Assembly: GCF_900116045.1 (NCBI RefSeq)
Contig: NZ_LT630450.1
Coordinates: 866,001-930,000, forward strand
Length of the DNA stretch: 64,000 nt
Direction: 5' to 3'
Source: Desulfovibrio piger
Lineage (GTDB): Bacteria; Desulfobacterota; Desulfovibrionia; Desulfovibrionales; Desulfovibrionaceae
The position numbers were made by a program, and so were the translations under genes. The notes under the pieces were generated by a model. The model searched no databases. It saw only the letters and a program-made list of their open reading frames with translations, and was not told the origin of the DNA. Shown here in pieces: positions 16,656 to 25,812 of the stretch (its first letter is position 1; each line of letters opens with the position of its first letter).

Positions 16656-17663
16656 TCAGCGCGGCCGCAAGAACCAGGTCTGCGAGACCGGATGCATTTC
16701 CGTCCAGTGCCTCTTGTAGGCCATGGCATCCCCGGAGGCCGTCCCCATATCGTAGCGCACAGCGCCTTCCTCGCACAGCCACCGGACCTGCTCCACCTGC
16801 AAAAGGTTGCCGATGGAAAGGTCCTTCCAGGCAGCATCATAGCTGAACTGCTGTCCGCGGTAGCAGGGCCCCAGCATCCCGCCAAAAATGAAGCCGATGT
16901 CCCGGCCCTCATGGCGGGCGAACATCACGCGTGCCGCGCCCCGGACGGCAAGACGGCGGATCATGCCGGCATAGAATTCCCGGGCAGGGGATTCCGTCAT
17001 GCCGCAGTGCCCCAGTCCTTTCCAGCTGTGCTGTTCCACGGCCAGCATCCGGGCATAGACGCTATCGGCTCCTGCCCTGTCAGCGGGACAGGAGCGCTCG
17101 AACGTGACTCCCCTGCCGGCGGCCCGGCGGAAAGATTTGCGCCACTTGCTGCGCAGATTGGCGGAACGGCGGCTCAAAAAACCGTCCAGACCGCCTTCCA
17201 GCGATGCCCCGCCCTGGATGCATTCCCCCGCCAGATAGATGTCGAAAAGCGGATCGCAGCAGGTGAACAGCTCACGGGCCCTCCGGCTCCCCGGAACGAT
17301 CCCTCCCAGCAGCAGGGCCGGGAGATGCCCGTATCTATGGGACATGAGGGCCAGGGCCTCAGCCAGCAGTCCGGTCGCATCCGGCCCCAGCAGGGGACAG
17401 CCAAAGAACCAGTGGGCCTCCAGCGAGGTCAGGAGCGGCTGCCCGGAAGACAAGGCGGCTTCTGCCAGGACAAGGACGCTGTCCTCCGTACCGTGTGCCA
17501 GCACACGGCGCCCGGGGACAAAGGCCCTGTGCGCGGCCAGCTGCCAGACCGGTGCGCAGCAAAAAGGGTCCGGCTGCGCCTCCAGATCGACGCTCCGCTC
17601 CCAGATGCGGCACAGCTCAGGCCGCCAGGGAGCGTCTTTTTCCATGATATGTTCCAGTTCCAT
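16656..17663 (-). CDS. GNAT/BioF2-CelD-like acetyltransferase
   Basis: Predicted cytoplasmic acyltransferase of 335 residues in the BioF2-like/CelD branch of the GNAT superfamily, which is commonly found with extracellular polysaccharide genes. Visible features are the basic NLRSKWRKSFRRAAGRGV stretch, the typical EFYAGMIRRLAVRGAARVMFARHEGRDIGFIFGG-like core strand order (quoted here only in part: GRDIGFIFGG), and the C-terminal YDMGTASGDAMAYKRHW. The start is uncertain: ATG at 17663 or at 17645, neither with a strong ribosome site. It is separated by a terminator from the glycosyltransferase operon upstream on the same strand, so it has its own promoter or relies on readthrough. Substrate unknown. 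Confidence 0.7.
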   Translation of the reverse strand: MELEHIMEKDAPWRPELCRIWERSVDLEAQPDPFCCAPVWQLAAHRAFVPGRRVLAHGTEDSVLVLAEAALSSGQPLLTSLEAHWFFGCPLLGPDATGLLAEALALMSHRYGHLPALLLGGIVPGSRRARELFTCCDPLFDIYLAGECIQGGASLEGGLDGFLSRRSANLRSKWRKSFRRAAGRGVTFERSCPADRAGADSVYARMLAVEQHSWKGLGHCGMTESPAREFYAGMIRRLAVRGAARVMFARHEGRDIGFIFGGMLGPCYRGQQFSYDAAWKDLSIGNLLQVEQVRWLCEEGAVRYDMGTASGDAMAYKRHWTEMHPVSQTWFLRPR

Positions 17664-17757
17664 GACTTGACTTTTTCTGTTGCTTCGGGTGGCAGCGCCC
17701 CTGTGTTGCCGTCAGCGGGAAACGTTGCGGTGTGCCTGATGCCGCCAGCGCCACAGC

Positions 17758-17793
17758 CAAAACGGCCGGTCCGTGGCAGGACCGGCCGTTTTA
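17758..17793 (-). terminator. Bidirectional terminator below the ABC-glycosyltransferase gene
   Basis: The arms AAAACGGCCGGTCC and GGACCGGCCGTTTT form a perfect stem with a six-base loop; T-runs on both strands allow termination in either direction. It lies 23 bases past the stop of the fusion gene that starts at 19765. Confidence 0.85.
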
Positions 17794-17815
17794 TCACAAA
17801 GGGGGAAAAAGGCTC

Positions 17816-19765
17816 TCAGCGCCGGCAGGCCGCCTTGAAAAGCGCGGTCAGCCGTGCTTCCGTGGCCTCTTCGTCCAGGACCTCGCGGATGCGCTTCCAG
17901 CCTTCAGCGCCCAGATGGCGACGCTTTTCCGCACTGCCTGCCAGATCCAGCAACGCCCGGGACAGGGCCGTGACATCATTCTGCGGCACGACAAGGCCGT
18001 TGCGGCCGTTCTGGACCACTTCCAGCTGGCCGGGAAGATCGCTCACCACCACAGCCACACCAAAGGCCATGGCCTCGGTCAGGGCCGACGGCAGGCCGTC
18101 CATATCCCCGCCCCTGGTCATATGGCCGGGCGCGATGAAGATGTCCGCACGGCGGTACAGGTCGGTCATGGCTTCGTGCGGCAGTTGCCCTGGGAAGGAG
18201 ACGAGCTTGCGCAGGCCAAGGCGCCAGGAAAGCAGCCGCAGGCGCAGACGCCAGGGACCGGTCCCCACCAGGGTCAGGCGGAAGTCCACCCCGGCTTTCT
18301 GCAGGGCAAGGCAGGCCCGCAGCAGGATATCGTACCCCTTGCGGCTGGTCATGGTCCCCACGGCCAGCAGCTGCAACGGTTCCGGCACCTTGGACGGCGG
18401 CATGGCGATATCTTCGTCCGGCGGGGTCAGGGTCAGGGCGTCACGCAGGAGCACGATGCGCTGCGGATCAACGGACGGCAGCAGCTCACAGACGGCCTTG
18501 CGTGTGGCCTCCGTATCACAGCGCACGAAGGCCGCCTGCTCGGCCTTCACCAGCCAGTCCTTGGCCGGCGAAGCAAGATCCGCCGTGCGCACGGCAAAGG
18601 CAAAGGGGATCTGGAGCATGCGGGCCGCCACCCAGGCAACGGAGGCCGGGGCATGGGCGCCTGATGCGTACAGGAACTCGATCTTCTCCTCCAGGCACCA
18701 GCGGGCCAGCAGGGCCCCGCAGCCCATGAGCCAGAGGTTGTGGAAAAAGCCCCCCTTCCCGGACGGGATGGACTTCCACAGCTCCCAGGCTGTGGCGGAT
18801 GTGCCGCGCAAGTGCGAGAACAGCATGCGCATGACGGAGACGAAACGCCACGAGCTGATATGCCGCACCGGCAGCGGCAGGGCATAGCCCTGCGAATCGC
18901 TGCTCAGGAAACTGGCGCCTTCGATGGCGTAGATGCGGGAAAGCAGCCCGGCCGCATGCATGCGGTGGGCCTCTTCCATCAGGCAGCGGCCCGAGGCTTC
19001 GGGGAATTTTTCCGCCACCAGGGCACCGCGCAGGATGGGCGTGGGCGCCGCCAGCAGGTTCTGCTGCTGGTCCGGGCTGACGGGCACGGGCTCGTGTTTC
19101 TTGCAGACCAGGATGCCGTCTTCCAGCGTGTAGATGCTGTCGCAGAACTCGGCCATCTTGGGGTCGTGGGTCACCATGATCATGGCGACCCCGCCCTTGT
19201 GGCAAAGGGTGCGGAAGTTGTCCATGATCACCCGGCTGGTGCGGGCGTCAAGGGCCCCGGTGGGTTCGTCCGCCAGAAGGATGCGGGGATTGTTCACCAT
19301 GGCGCGGGCGATGGCCACACGCTGCTGCTCGCCCCCGGAAAGACGGTTGCTGCGGTAATGGACGCGGGCGGAGAGCCGCACCAGCTCCAGGGCCCGGATG
19401 ACCCGCTCCCAGCGCTCCGCAGGCGGCACGTTTTCGTAAATAAGGGGGAATTCCACATTCTCGAATACCGTGGAGTGATCGAACATATTGCTCGACTGCA
19501 TCACGAAGCCCATGTTGCCCCGCCGGAAAGCGGCTGTCTGCTCCCGGTTGAATTCCAGGACATTGGTCCCCAGGATCTCCAGCGTACCGGAATCTGGCGC
19601 ATGCAGCATGCCCAGCACGTGCAGCATGGTCGACTTGCCGCACCCGGACGGGCCCATGATGGCCACGAGTTCCCCCGCCTCCACCTCAATGTTGACGCCA
19701 CGCAAAACAGGCGAAAAGCCCGCGTAGCACTTGTACAGATCTTTGGCAATGATAACCGGCGCCAT
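17816..19765 (-). CDS. Fusion of MacB/LolD-type ABC ATPase and GT4 glycosyltransferase
   Basis: One continuous 649-residue reading frame. Residues 1-235 form a complete ABC ATPase of the MacB/LolD/FtsE type: Walker A GPSGCGKS (38-45), Q-loop Gln90, signature LSGGEQQR (142-149), Walker B ILLADEP (162-168) and H-loop His200. From about 248 a full GT4 glycosyltransferase follows ([17 protein letters not shown] as its N-terminal opening, the donor-binding LVGTGPW region, and E-x7-E around [11 protein letters not shown]). The MacB-type permease gene lies seven bases upstream and lacks an ATPase of its own, so the N-terminal half is its energy subunit. The likely meaning is sugar transfer tied physically to export of a lipid or glycolipid; this coupling is inference. 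An AGGTGA site supports the ATG at 19765. Confidence 0.88.
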   Translation of the reverse strand: MAPVIIAKDLYKCYAGFSPVLRGVNIEVEAGELVAIMGPSGCGKSTMLHVLGMLHAPDSGTLEILGTNVLEFNREQTAAFRRGNMGFVMQSSNMFDHSTVFENVEFPLIYENVPPAERWERVIRALELVRLSARVHYRSNRLSGGEQQRVAIARAMVNNPRILLADEPTGALDARTSRVIMDNFRTLCHKGGVAMIMVTHDPKMAEFCDSIYTLEDGILVCKKHEPVPVSPDQQQNLLAAPTPILRGALVAEKFPEASGRCLMEEAHRMHAAGLLSRIYAIEGASFLSSDSQGYALPLPVRHISSWRFVSVMRMLFSHLRGTSATAWELWKSIPSGKGGFFHNLWLMGCGALLARWCLEEKIEFLYASGAHAPASVAWVAARMLQIPFAFAVRTADLASPAKDWLVKAEQAAFVRCDTEATRKAVCELLPSVDPQRIVLLRDALTLTPPDEDIAMPPSKVPEPLQLLAVGTMTSRKGYDILLRACLALQKAGVDFRLTLVGTGPWRLRLRLLSWRLGLRKLVSFPGQLPHEAMTDLYRRADIFIAPGHMTRGGDMDGLPSALTEAMAFGVAVVVSDLPGQLEVVQNGRNGLVVPQNDVTALSRALLDLAGSAEKRRHLGAEGWKRIREVLDEEATEARLTALFKAACRR

Positions 19766-19772
19766 AGTTCAC

Positions 19773-20963
19773 CTACTCGAAACGCAAGGCGGAAACGACA
19801 TCCATGCGACTGGCCTGAATGGCAGGATACAGGCCGCCGGCCACCCCAATGATGGCGGAGAAAAGAATACTGCCGGCACTGCTGGCCGCCAGCAGCGGAT
19901 ACGAGATGGAGGTGCCCAGCGACCAGGCTCCCACCTCGACGCTGAGGGTGCCCACCAGGATGCCCAGCAGGCCGCCGGCCACGGACTTGCACAGGGCCTC
20001 GGCCAGGAACTGGGCCAGGATGTCCTTGTCCGAACCGCCCATGGCCTTTTTCAGGCCCACTTCACGCGTGCGGGCCCGCACGGCCGCGAAGGTCCCGTAC
20101 CAGATGCCGAAACCGCCCAGCATGAGGGACGCCACGATGCCCAGCCAGAGCAGGGCCTCCACCCACATGAAGGTGGTCTTGATGCGGTCGAGCTGGTCGT
20201 CCTGCGTGGAGATGACCAGGTACGGCGCGTCCTGATTGGCCCTGACGACAGCCGGGATCTGACGGACCACCGGGGCCACGTCCTCCCAGCCGATGGCACG
20301 GACGAACAGGCGCGTGATCTTGCCGGAGCCCCAGTTCCTGTCTTCCATGACCGTGGTCGGCAAAAAGCCGCCCTGGTTCCATTCGCCCAGCATGACGCCG
20401 GTCACCACGCCCACGACCTCGATGACGTCCTTGCCCAGGAAGAGCAGCTTGCCCACGGCCAGGGAAGGATCGCCGTACAGATTGGTGGCGGCCTCGCGCC
20501 CCAGCATACAGACGCGCCGGTGGCCGCGCACATCATCCGTGGACAGCATCCGGCCGGCCACGAGCTCCAGGGAATAGGTCTCCGCAAAATACTGGTCCAC
20601 ACCGATGAAATGGACCCCCAGCGTCCGTTCCCCGCTGGCCCGCAGGCTGAACGTGACCCCGTTGCGGATGTTCTCGCTGATCATGCCCACACCGGGGATC
20701 TTGCGCAGCGCTTCCACCGTGCGGGGAGAAAAATCGCGTCGCGGCTGGCCGGGATATTGCGCATCATCCATATAGACACGGATGATGTTCACCCCGCCCA
20801 TGAGCACCATGTCCTGCCCCACCTTGTAGCGGATCTCCTGCCCCAGCACGGACAGGGCGATAAAGGCCGTGATGCCCAGAGCGATGGACAGGATCACGCC
20901 AAACCCACGCTGGCGGACGACCTGTCGCAAGCTCACGCGAAAAAGGTCCGACATTGCAATCAT
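19773..20963 (-). CDS. MacB/FtsX-type ABC transporter permease
   Basis: Inner-membrane permease of 396 residues with the MacB plan: a short cytoplasmic start, one membrane helix (about 20-42), a long periplasmic MacB-PCD-like domain (about 45-265), then three helices at the C-terminal end (about 275-300, 325-350, 362-385). The FtsX signature ARTREVGLKKAMGGSDKDIL lies between helices 2 and 3. The family works by mechanotransmission on periplasmic or lipid substrates. Its ATPase is the N-terminal half of the fusion protein encoded directly downstream. The ATG at 20963 is chosen; an ATG nine bases later is also possible. Confidence 0.9.
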   Translation of the reverse strand: MIAMSDLFRVSLRQVVRQRGFGVILSIALGITAFIALSVLGQEIRYKVGQDMVLMGGVNIIRVYMDDAQYPGQPRRDFSPRTVEALRKIPGVGMISENIRNGVTFSLRASGERTLGVHFIGVDQYFAETYSLELVAGRMLSTDDVRGHRRVCMLGREAATNLYGDPSLAVGKLLFLGKDVIEVVGVVTGVMLGEWNQGGFLPTTVMEDRNWGSGKITRLFVRAIGWEDVAPVVRQIPAVVRANQDAPYLVISTQDDQLDRIKTTFMWVEALLWLGIVASLMLGGFGIWYGTFAAVRARTREVGLKKAMGGSDKDILAQFLAEALCKSVAGGLLGILVGTLSVEVGAWSLGTSISYPLLAASSAGSILFSAIIGVAGGLYPAIQASRMDVVSALRFE

Positions 20964-21028
20964 GCTGTCACCATAAGGAGTTGCATCCTGATTGTAGATA
21001 GCTGAACGGGTACCGGCGGCGGAAAGGC

Positions 21029-22189
21029 CTACTTCTGGCGGCGCATCCTGATGACGCGGCCCTGACGGCCGACCTCATACCAGATGCCCTGCCACAGGAC
21101 GCCCTCCGCAAGGATGGTACCCAGATAAACCCAGACGAACATGCAGGCGCTGGCGCAAAAAGCGACCATCCAGCGCCAGACGGGAAAAACGGATTCCTGG
21201 AAACGGGCCCAGCCGCGCAGCACCAGCGCCAGGGCCGCGGCGTAGGCCAGCACGCCCAGAAGCCAGCCGAAGGAAAGCTTGCCCAGCAGCACGCCCAGCA
21301 GGGCGAGCACTGCCCAGAGCACGGGCAGCAGCATAAGGCAGGCCAGCACGCCCAGCAGGACCCACTGGCAGGGGATACAGAACTTGAGGAACAGGATCTG
21401 CCGGTCCATCCAGTGGCGCCAGACGCCCAGATCATGATCGCGGGCCTCGGTCATCAGGACGGCATCGGCGCTCAGACGGATACGGGCCCCCAGCCGGATG
21501 AGGCGGTCGGCCAGGGAACAGTCGTCCACCACATTGGTCATCCAGAACTCGCGCACGCCGTAGCGGCGGAAGGCCGACAGGCGGAAGCACATGGCGCCGC
21601 CCCACAGCTGGGTGAAGCTCGATATGCCCTGCAGATAGCGCATCAGCTGGACACACAGGGCATAGGCCATGGTGACGATGCCCGCGTCCAGCGCCACGAC
21701 CTTGTGGTAGCCGGTGCTGAAATCCTCACCGTCCACCACGGGCGCCACCAGACGGCGGATGAAGTCGCGGGGCGCGATATGCGTGCTGTCGCAGAACGCC
21801 AGCAGCTCGACCTCGTCCTCCACGGCCGCCACCCCCTTGAGGCTGTTATGGTTCTTCTGGCCGCAGCCCTTGGCGAAACCGGCCACCACATGCCGCAGCT
21901 GCGGATAGCGGGCCTGCAGCTCGCGCGCGATACCGGCTGCCGGTTCGTCGGCGGTAGCCGTGACGATGACGGGGTACAGGGCGGGATAATCCTGCCTGAG
22001 CAGGCTTTCCAGGGCCTCGCGCATACGCGGATGGTTCCCCCCGGCAGGCACGATCAGGCCGGTGCGGGGCCAGTGCGTCCGCTGGGGGGCGGGCTTGCGT
22101 TCTTCGCGGTCAAGCCTGCTGCCCACCCGGGACAGGAAAAAAAGCAGGGCACACTGCAACAGCGCCAGCACAAAGAAGGTAGTCCCCAT
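21029..22189 (-). CDS. Glycosyltransferase family 2, ceramide glucosyltransferase/HpnI-like
   Basis: Membrane glycosyltransferase of 386 residues. An N-terminal helix (about 4-22) precedes a GT-A domain with VIVTATAD, the metal-binding-type LAFCDSTHIAP, and MTNVVDDCSLADRLIRLG, a ceramide-glucosyltransferase-like acceptor region. Helices follow at about 265-315 and 330-365. The Q-x2-RW motif is not obvious; RHWMDRQ at about 255 may take its place. Enzymes of this branch act on lipid acceptors (ceramide, hopanoid, diacylglycerol), so with the adjacent ABC system a glycolipid product is likely. A GAGG site precedes the ATG. It is the third gene of the leftward operon. Confidence 0.85.
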   Translation of the reverse strand: MGTTFFVLALLQCALLFFLSRVGSRLDREERKPAPQRTHWPRTGLIVPAGGNHPRMREALESLLRQDYPALYPVIVTATADEPAAGIARELQARYPQLRHVVAGFAKGCGQKNHNSLKGVAAVEDEVELLAFCDSTHIAPRDFIRRLVAPVVDGEDFSTGYHKVVALDAGIVTMAYALCVQLMRYLQGISSFTQLWGGAMCFRLSAFRRYGVREFWMTNVVDDCSLADRLIRLGARIRLSADAVLMTEARDHDLGVWRHWMDRQILFLKFCIPCQWVLLGVLACLMLLPVLWAVLALLGVLLGKLSFGWLLGVLAYAAALALVLRGWARFQESVFPVWRWMVAFCASACMFVWVYLGTILAEGVLWQGIWYEVGRQGRVIRMRRQK

Positions 22190-22196
22190 AACGACC

Positions 22197-22640
22197 TCAA
22201 TTTTGTTGATGCGTTGATGTTTCAGGCAGGGGCGCGCAGTCGTCCGTCAGCGGGACATCCCGGGAACGTTTGGCCACTGTCGTGAAGCGCATGCCGTTCC
22301 CCAGACGGATCCTGACCTCGACATCGTCGCCGGACAGGAAGCGCCCGGTGATCTGGTGCCCTGAACCATGCGTGGCAGAAAAGGTGTTGTTCTGCACGGA
22401 ACCATAAACATGATAGACATCGACCTGCCCGCTGGAGGAACGGAGCAGGACGACACCGCGCAACTTGCCGTCGGCAGCAAAACACATGCCCATGCGGAAA
22501 CTGGCCGTCAGGATGTCGCCCGTCCAGAGTTCCGTCACCTCATAGGTCCCGTGACTTCCCGCGGGGCCGGCAGCGAGGCTCCAGAGCGGGGATGCGCCCA
22601 GGCAGCAGCACAGGCAGAGACAGGCTCCGAGATGTTTCAT
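22197..22640 (-). CDS. Small secreted protein, DUF2147-like
   Basis: 147-residue protein with a Cys-rich hydrophobic signal sequence (about 1-24, ending SLAAG). No lipobox is certain, although several Cys residues occur near its end. The mature part is short and beta-rich (GTYEVTELWTGDILTASF, GSGHQITGRFLSGDDVEV) and resembles DUF2147-type or beta-sandwich extracytoplasmic domains. Its start overlaps the end of the preceding glycosyltransferase by four bases, so it belongs to the operon. Function not recognised; a periplasmic helper of the glycoconjugate pathway is possible. Confidence 0.65.
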   Translation of the reverse strand: MKHLGACLCLCCCLGASPLWSLAAGPAGSHGTYEVTELWTGDILTASFRMGMCFAADGKLRGVVLLRSSSGQVDVYHVYGSVQNNTFSATHGSGHQITGRFLSGDDVEVRIRLGNGMRFTTVAKRSRDVPLTDDCAPLPETSTHQQN

Positions 22641-23719
22641 GCCCGCTCCCGTGCCGCCAGACGCAGAAAGATGGCCTCATGCGCCGCCACCATGGCTTCA
22701 AACGAAAAACTCTGCTCCACCCGCTGCCGTCCGGCCCGGCCGAACCTGTCTCCCTTCGCGGGATCCGCCAGCAGCGCGGCACAGTTGCCGGCAAAGGCGG
22801 CGCTGTCCCCCACCGGCGAGAGCAGGCCGCTCTCCCCCCGGGCCACGAGCCGGGGGATGCCTCCGGTATCCGTGGCGCATACAGGCAGCCCGGCGGCCAT
22901 GGCTTCCAGGATCACGTTGGGCTGACCTTCGCGCACGGACGTCAGCGCAAAGATGCGGGCCGCCGCATAATGGGCGCGCACATCCGGGGAGCCGGGGCAG
23001 AACTCCACGCCACCGCCCGGCAGATGCTCCGCTACCCAGGCCTTGAGCTCCTTTTCCCGCGGGCCGTCTCCCACGAGACGCAGGCGGACCTCGGGATGCC
23101 GTTGACGCAGCAGCGCGAAGCCCTTCAACAGCGTCAGATGATCTTTGTCCCCGGCCAGACGTGCCACGCAGACGATGAGCGGCGGACGCCCCGAAGGCGC
23201 GGGCTGCGCCGGCACGAAGCGCTCCGTGTCCACACCGTTGGGCACATAGGTCAGCCGTGCGGCCGGGATGCCCAGGCCGGAAAGGACGTCGGCGAGCGCC
23301 TCGGAATTGCAGATCATGTGATCCGTCAGGCGCCAGAGGAAACGCTCGTGCTGCCTGCGTGGCGCGCCGCCGCCGCGCACCGTGCCCACCACGGGGATCC
23401 CCAGCAGCCGCCCCCAGATGCGGCCCCAGATGTTGGGCAGGGCCGTGCAGGGGACGAGGACATCGGGCGCCAGACGCTTGAGGGATGCGGGCATGAGCGC
23501 AAAGAAAAAGGGGTTCACCTTGCGGCTGTGCCCCAGATATGCCACGCGGATACCGGCCTGTTCGACCTGTGCATCAAGGTCCGTCCTGCCGGTGAGGACC
23601 AGCATGGAGACACGGAAGCGCGTCCTGTCCAGACGGCAGGCCAGCTCGACCATCTGGCGCTGGGTACCGCCGAAACAGAGGTCTTCCATGACGAAGAGCA
23701 CATGCATTTTATCAGACAT
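22637..23719 (-). CDS. GT4 family glycosyltransferase
   Basis: Cytoplasmic GT4 transferase, 360 residues when started at the ATG at 23719, which has a GAGGA site. A longer frame from 23824 has no ribosome site and an unlikely sequence. Typical features are the N-terminal LFVMEDLCFGGTQRQMVELA (acceptor side), VPNGVDTERF, LIVCVARLAGDKDHLTLLKG and the E-x7-E helix REGQPNVILEAMAAGLPV. First gene of the leftward cluster with the secreted protein, the lipid-type GT2 and the ABC system. Sugar specificity cannot be told. Confidence 0.88.
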   Translation of the reverse strand: MSDKMHVLFVMEDLCFGGTQRQMVELACRLDRTRFRVSMLVLTGRTDLDAQVEQAGIRVAYLGHSRKVNPFFFALMPASLKRLAPDVLVPCTALPNIWGRIWGRLLGIPVVGTVRGGGAPRRQHERFLWRLTDHMICNSEALADVLSGLGIPAARLTYVPNGVDTERFVPAQPAPSGRPPLIVCVARLAGDKDHLTLLKGFALLRQRHPEVRLRLVGDGPREKELKAWVAEHLPGGGVEFCPGSPDVRAHYAAARIFALTSVREGQPNVILEAMAAGLPVCATDTGGIPRLVARGESGLLSPVGDSAAFAGNCAALLADPAKGDRFGRAGRQRVEQSFSFEAMVAAHEAIFLRLAARERA

Positions 23720-23803
23720 GGGTGCATCCTCATGTATTCCGGGCAAATTTGCAAGTCCGTAGCCGCATTGCCTTGCGCACGCCTTGGGCGTATCGTCCTC
23801 TTC

Positions 23804-24799
23804 ATGAAAAATGCGCATCCCCATACATCTGATATCCCTCTGCGGGTGGTCGTCAGTCTCGATGTCGAAGAAGAAGGCCTGTTTTCAGGCCATTACGCCG
23901 CCAGCGGCTGCGGTGTCTCCAATGTCTCCCTCCTGCCCAGGCTCGCGCCGCTGAGCAGGGACCTGGGCTTTCCGCTGACGCTGTTCTGCGCCCATACGGT
24001 CTTTGCCGATGCCGGGGCCTGCCATGTGCTGGAGCAGATGCGCGACCATTACGGCGCGGAGATCGGGGCCCATCTCCATCACTGGAGCACGCCGCCGGCC
24101 TCACCTCTGGATCCCCCGCACGAGGGCCAGCCCACACGCACGGACAAGCTGCCCCGCGACCTGCTGCGCCAGCGTCTGGCCACGCTGCTGGATGCCGGGC
24201 GGGAGTTCCAGGGCGCGCCCCTGACCAGTTTCCGCATGGGCCGCTGGGACCTCAAGGGCGGCGTGCGCCCCCTGCTTTCCGAAGCCGGCATCAGGGTGGA
24301 CAGCTCCGTCTGCCCCCTGCGCCATTTCCCTGGCGGCCCGGACCACTTCCTTGCCCCGGCGGATCCCTACTGGGTGGAAGGCTGGCAGGGCGCCCCCCTG
24401 CTGGAGGCCCCCATCACGCAGATCCCTCTGCATCCCGCGCTTGCCAGGCTCTGGTACCGGGCCTGTCCTGCCGCCTCTCGGGACACGTTCCATTTCTGGG
24501 GCGTCCTCAGCCCCAATCCGTTCTGGCATGCGCCCCGGATCATGCGCTGGGCCGCGCGGCTGCACCGGCAGCGGGGCGGACAGGTGCTGAGCCTGTTCTG
24601 GCACTCCTCCGAGATGCTGCCCGGCGGTTCCCCGCATGTGCCCGACCAGAAGGCCGCGGACGCCGTTCTGGCACGCATCCACGCCTTCCTGTCCTGGCTT
24701 CGGGAGACCTTCCCGGTTCAGGGCTGCACCGCCAGCCAGCTGGCAGAACTGCCTGCGGGCACCTTCCCCGTCCGTCCGGCAGGCCGGGGCGACTGGTAA
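23804..24799 (+). CDS. Polysaccharide deacetylase-like protein (WalW-type)
   Basis: 331-residue NodB-fold protein divergent from the glycosyltransferase operon. Metal-site motifs are modified from the classical set: VVSLDVEEEGLFSG in place of TFDDG, and EIGAHLHHW in place of H-S/T-x2-H, with SFRMGRWDL as the third motif and SLFWHSSEM near the C-terminus. There is no clear signal peptide, so it may act in the cytoplasm on a lipid-linked or nucleotide-bound sugar. No strong ribosome site precedes the ATG at 23804 and the start is therefore tentative. The 84 bases between it and the opposite gene must contain both promoters. Confidence 0.72.
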   Translation: MKNAHPHTSDIPLRVVVSLDVEEEGLFSGHYAASGCGVSNVSLLPRLAPLSRDLGFPLTLFCAHTVFADAGACHVLEQMRDHYGAEIGAHLHHWSTPPASPLDPPHEGQPTRTDKLPRDLLRQRLATLLDAGREFQGAPLTSFRMGRWDLKGGVRPLLSEAGIRVDSSVCPLRHFPGGPDHFLAPADPYWVEGWQGAPLLEAPITQIPLHPALARLWYRACPAASRDTFHFWGVLSPNPFWHAPRIMRWAARLHRQRGGQVLSLFWHSSEMLPGGSPHVPDQKAADAVLARIHAFLSWLRETFPVQGCTASQLAELPAGTFPVRPAGRGDW

Positions 24800-24909
24800 G
24801 GCAACAACTCCAGCAGGGCGGGCCCAAGGCTGGCCTGTCCTGCTTTTCCGGGCGCTGTGGGCCGACACAGCGCTTTTTCATGGCTTCATCTGACCGAGGA
24901 ATGACATTC

Positions 24910-25812
24910 ATGGCCGCGTCCCTGCCCTCTCCTTCTTCTCCCTCCGCCCGCCGTCACGGCCTGATCCTGATCCTGCTGACCGTCTTTGCCTGGTCGGTCA
25001 TCGGCCTGATCTCCAAAAACTGTCTGGCCGCCGGTGTCAGTCCGCTTGAAACGGCCTTCTGGCGCGCCGCCATCGGTGCCGCCTGCTTCATCACCCATGC
25101 CAGCCTGCGCCGGCAGATCCGCATCCCGCTGCGCCACGCGGCGCTGTTCACCGTTTTCGGTTTCTGGGCAGTGGGCGTCTTCTACGCGGCCACCCTGTAT
25201 GCCATCAAACTCAGCGGCGCGGCCATGGCCGTGGTCCTGCTCTACACGGCGCCGGTGTGGGTGGCCATGTTTTCCCGTTTTCTGTTCCACGAGCCCATCA
25301 CCAGCCGCCAGTGCGGCATCATCGCCCTGGCCCTGGCCGGTACGGGCATGGTCTGCTTTTCCGGCGGCAGTCTGCCCGGGCAGACCTCGTGGACAGGCGT
25401 CGCCTGCGGCCTGCTCATCAGCGTCTGCTACGCCTCCCACTATCCCTTCTGCCGCTGGTGGCAGGACCGCTACACACCGGCCACCCTGTATGCCTTCATG
25501 CAGCTGGGCGGCGCGGCGGTCATCTTCTGCCTCACGCCCGTCAGCCTCGACCACAGCCTCTCCACCTGGGGCTGGCTGCTGATCCTGGGCGCTTTCACCG
25601 GTTATTTCGCCTTTTTCTGCTATGCCCAGGCCCTCAAGCGGCTGGGGCTGGTCCGCACGGCCGTGCTCTGCTATCTGGAGCCCATCCTCAGCACCATCTG
25701 GGTCTGGCTGTTCTGGGACGAATCCTTCAGCCCGCTGGGCTGGGCCGGGAGCGCCCTGGTGCTGGCCGCCGTCTTCTGGCTGAACATGGACAAGAGCCGG
25801 GCCGCCTCCTAG
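24910..25812 (+). CDS. EamA/DMT-superfamily metabolite exporter
   Basis: Inner-membrane protein of 300 residues with ten predicted helices in two EamA repeats (about 15-145 and 165-295), the first beginning LILLTVFAWSVIGLISKN. The family moves amino acids, purines or other metabolites. The ATG at 24910 is preferred over 24901 and 24880 because the GAGGA site lies ten bases before it. Stands alone between the polysaccharide cluster and the uracil genes. Confidence 0.87.
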   Translation: MAASLPSPSSPSARRHGLILILLTVFAWSVIGLISKNCLAAGVSPLETAFWRAAIGAACFITHASLRRQIRIPLRHAALFTVFGFWAVGVFYAATLYAIKLSGAAMAVVLLYTAPVWVAMFSRFLFHEPITSRQCGIIALALAGTGMVCFSGGSLPGQTSWTGVACGLLISVCYASHYPFCRWWQDRYTPATLYAFMQLGGAAVIFCLTPVSLDHSLSTWGWLLILGAFTGYFAFFCYAQALKRLGLVRTAVLCYLEPILSTIWVWLFWDESFSPLGWAGSALVLAAVFWLNMDKSRAAS

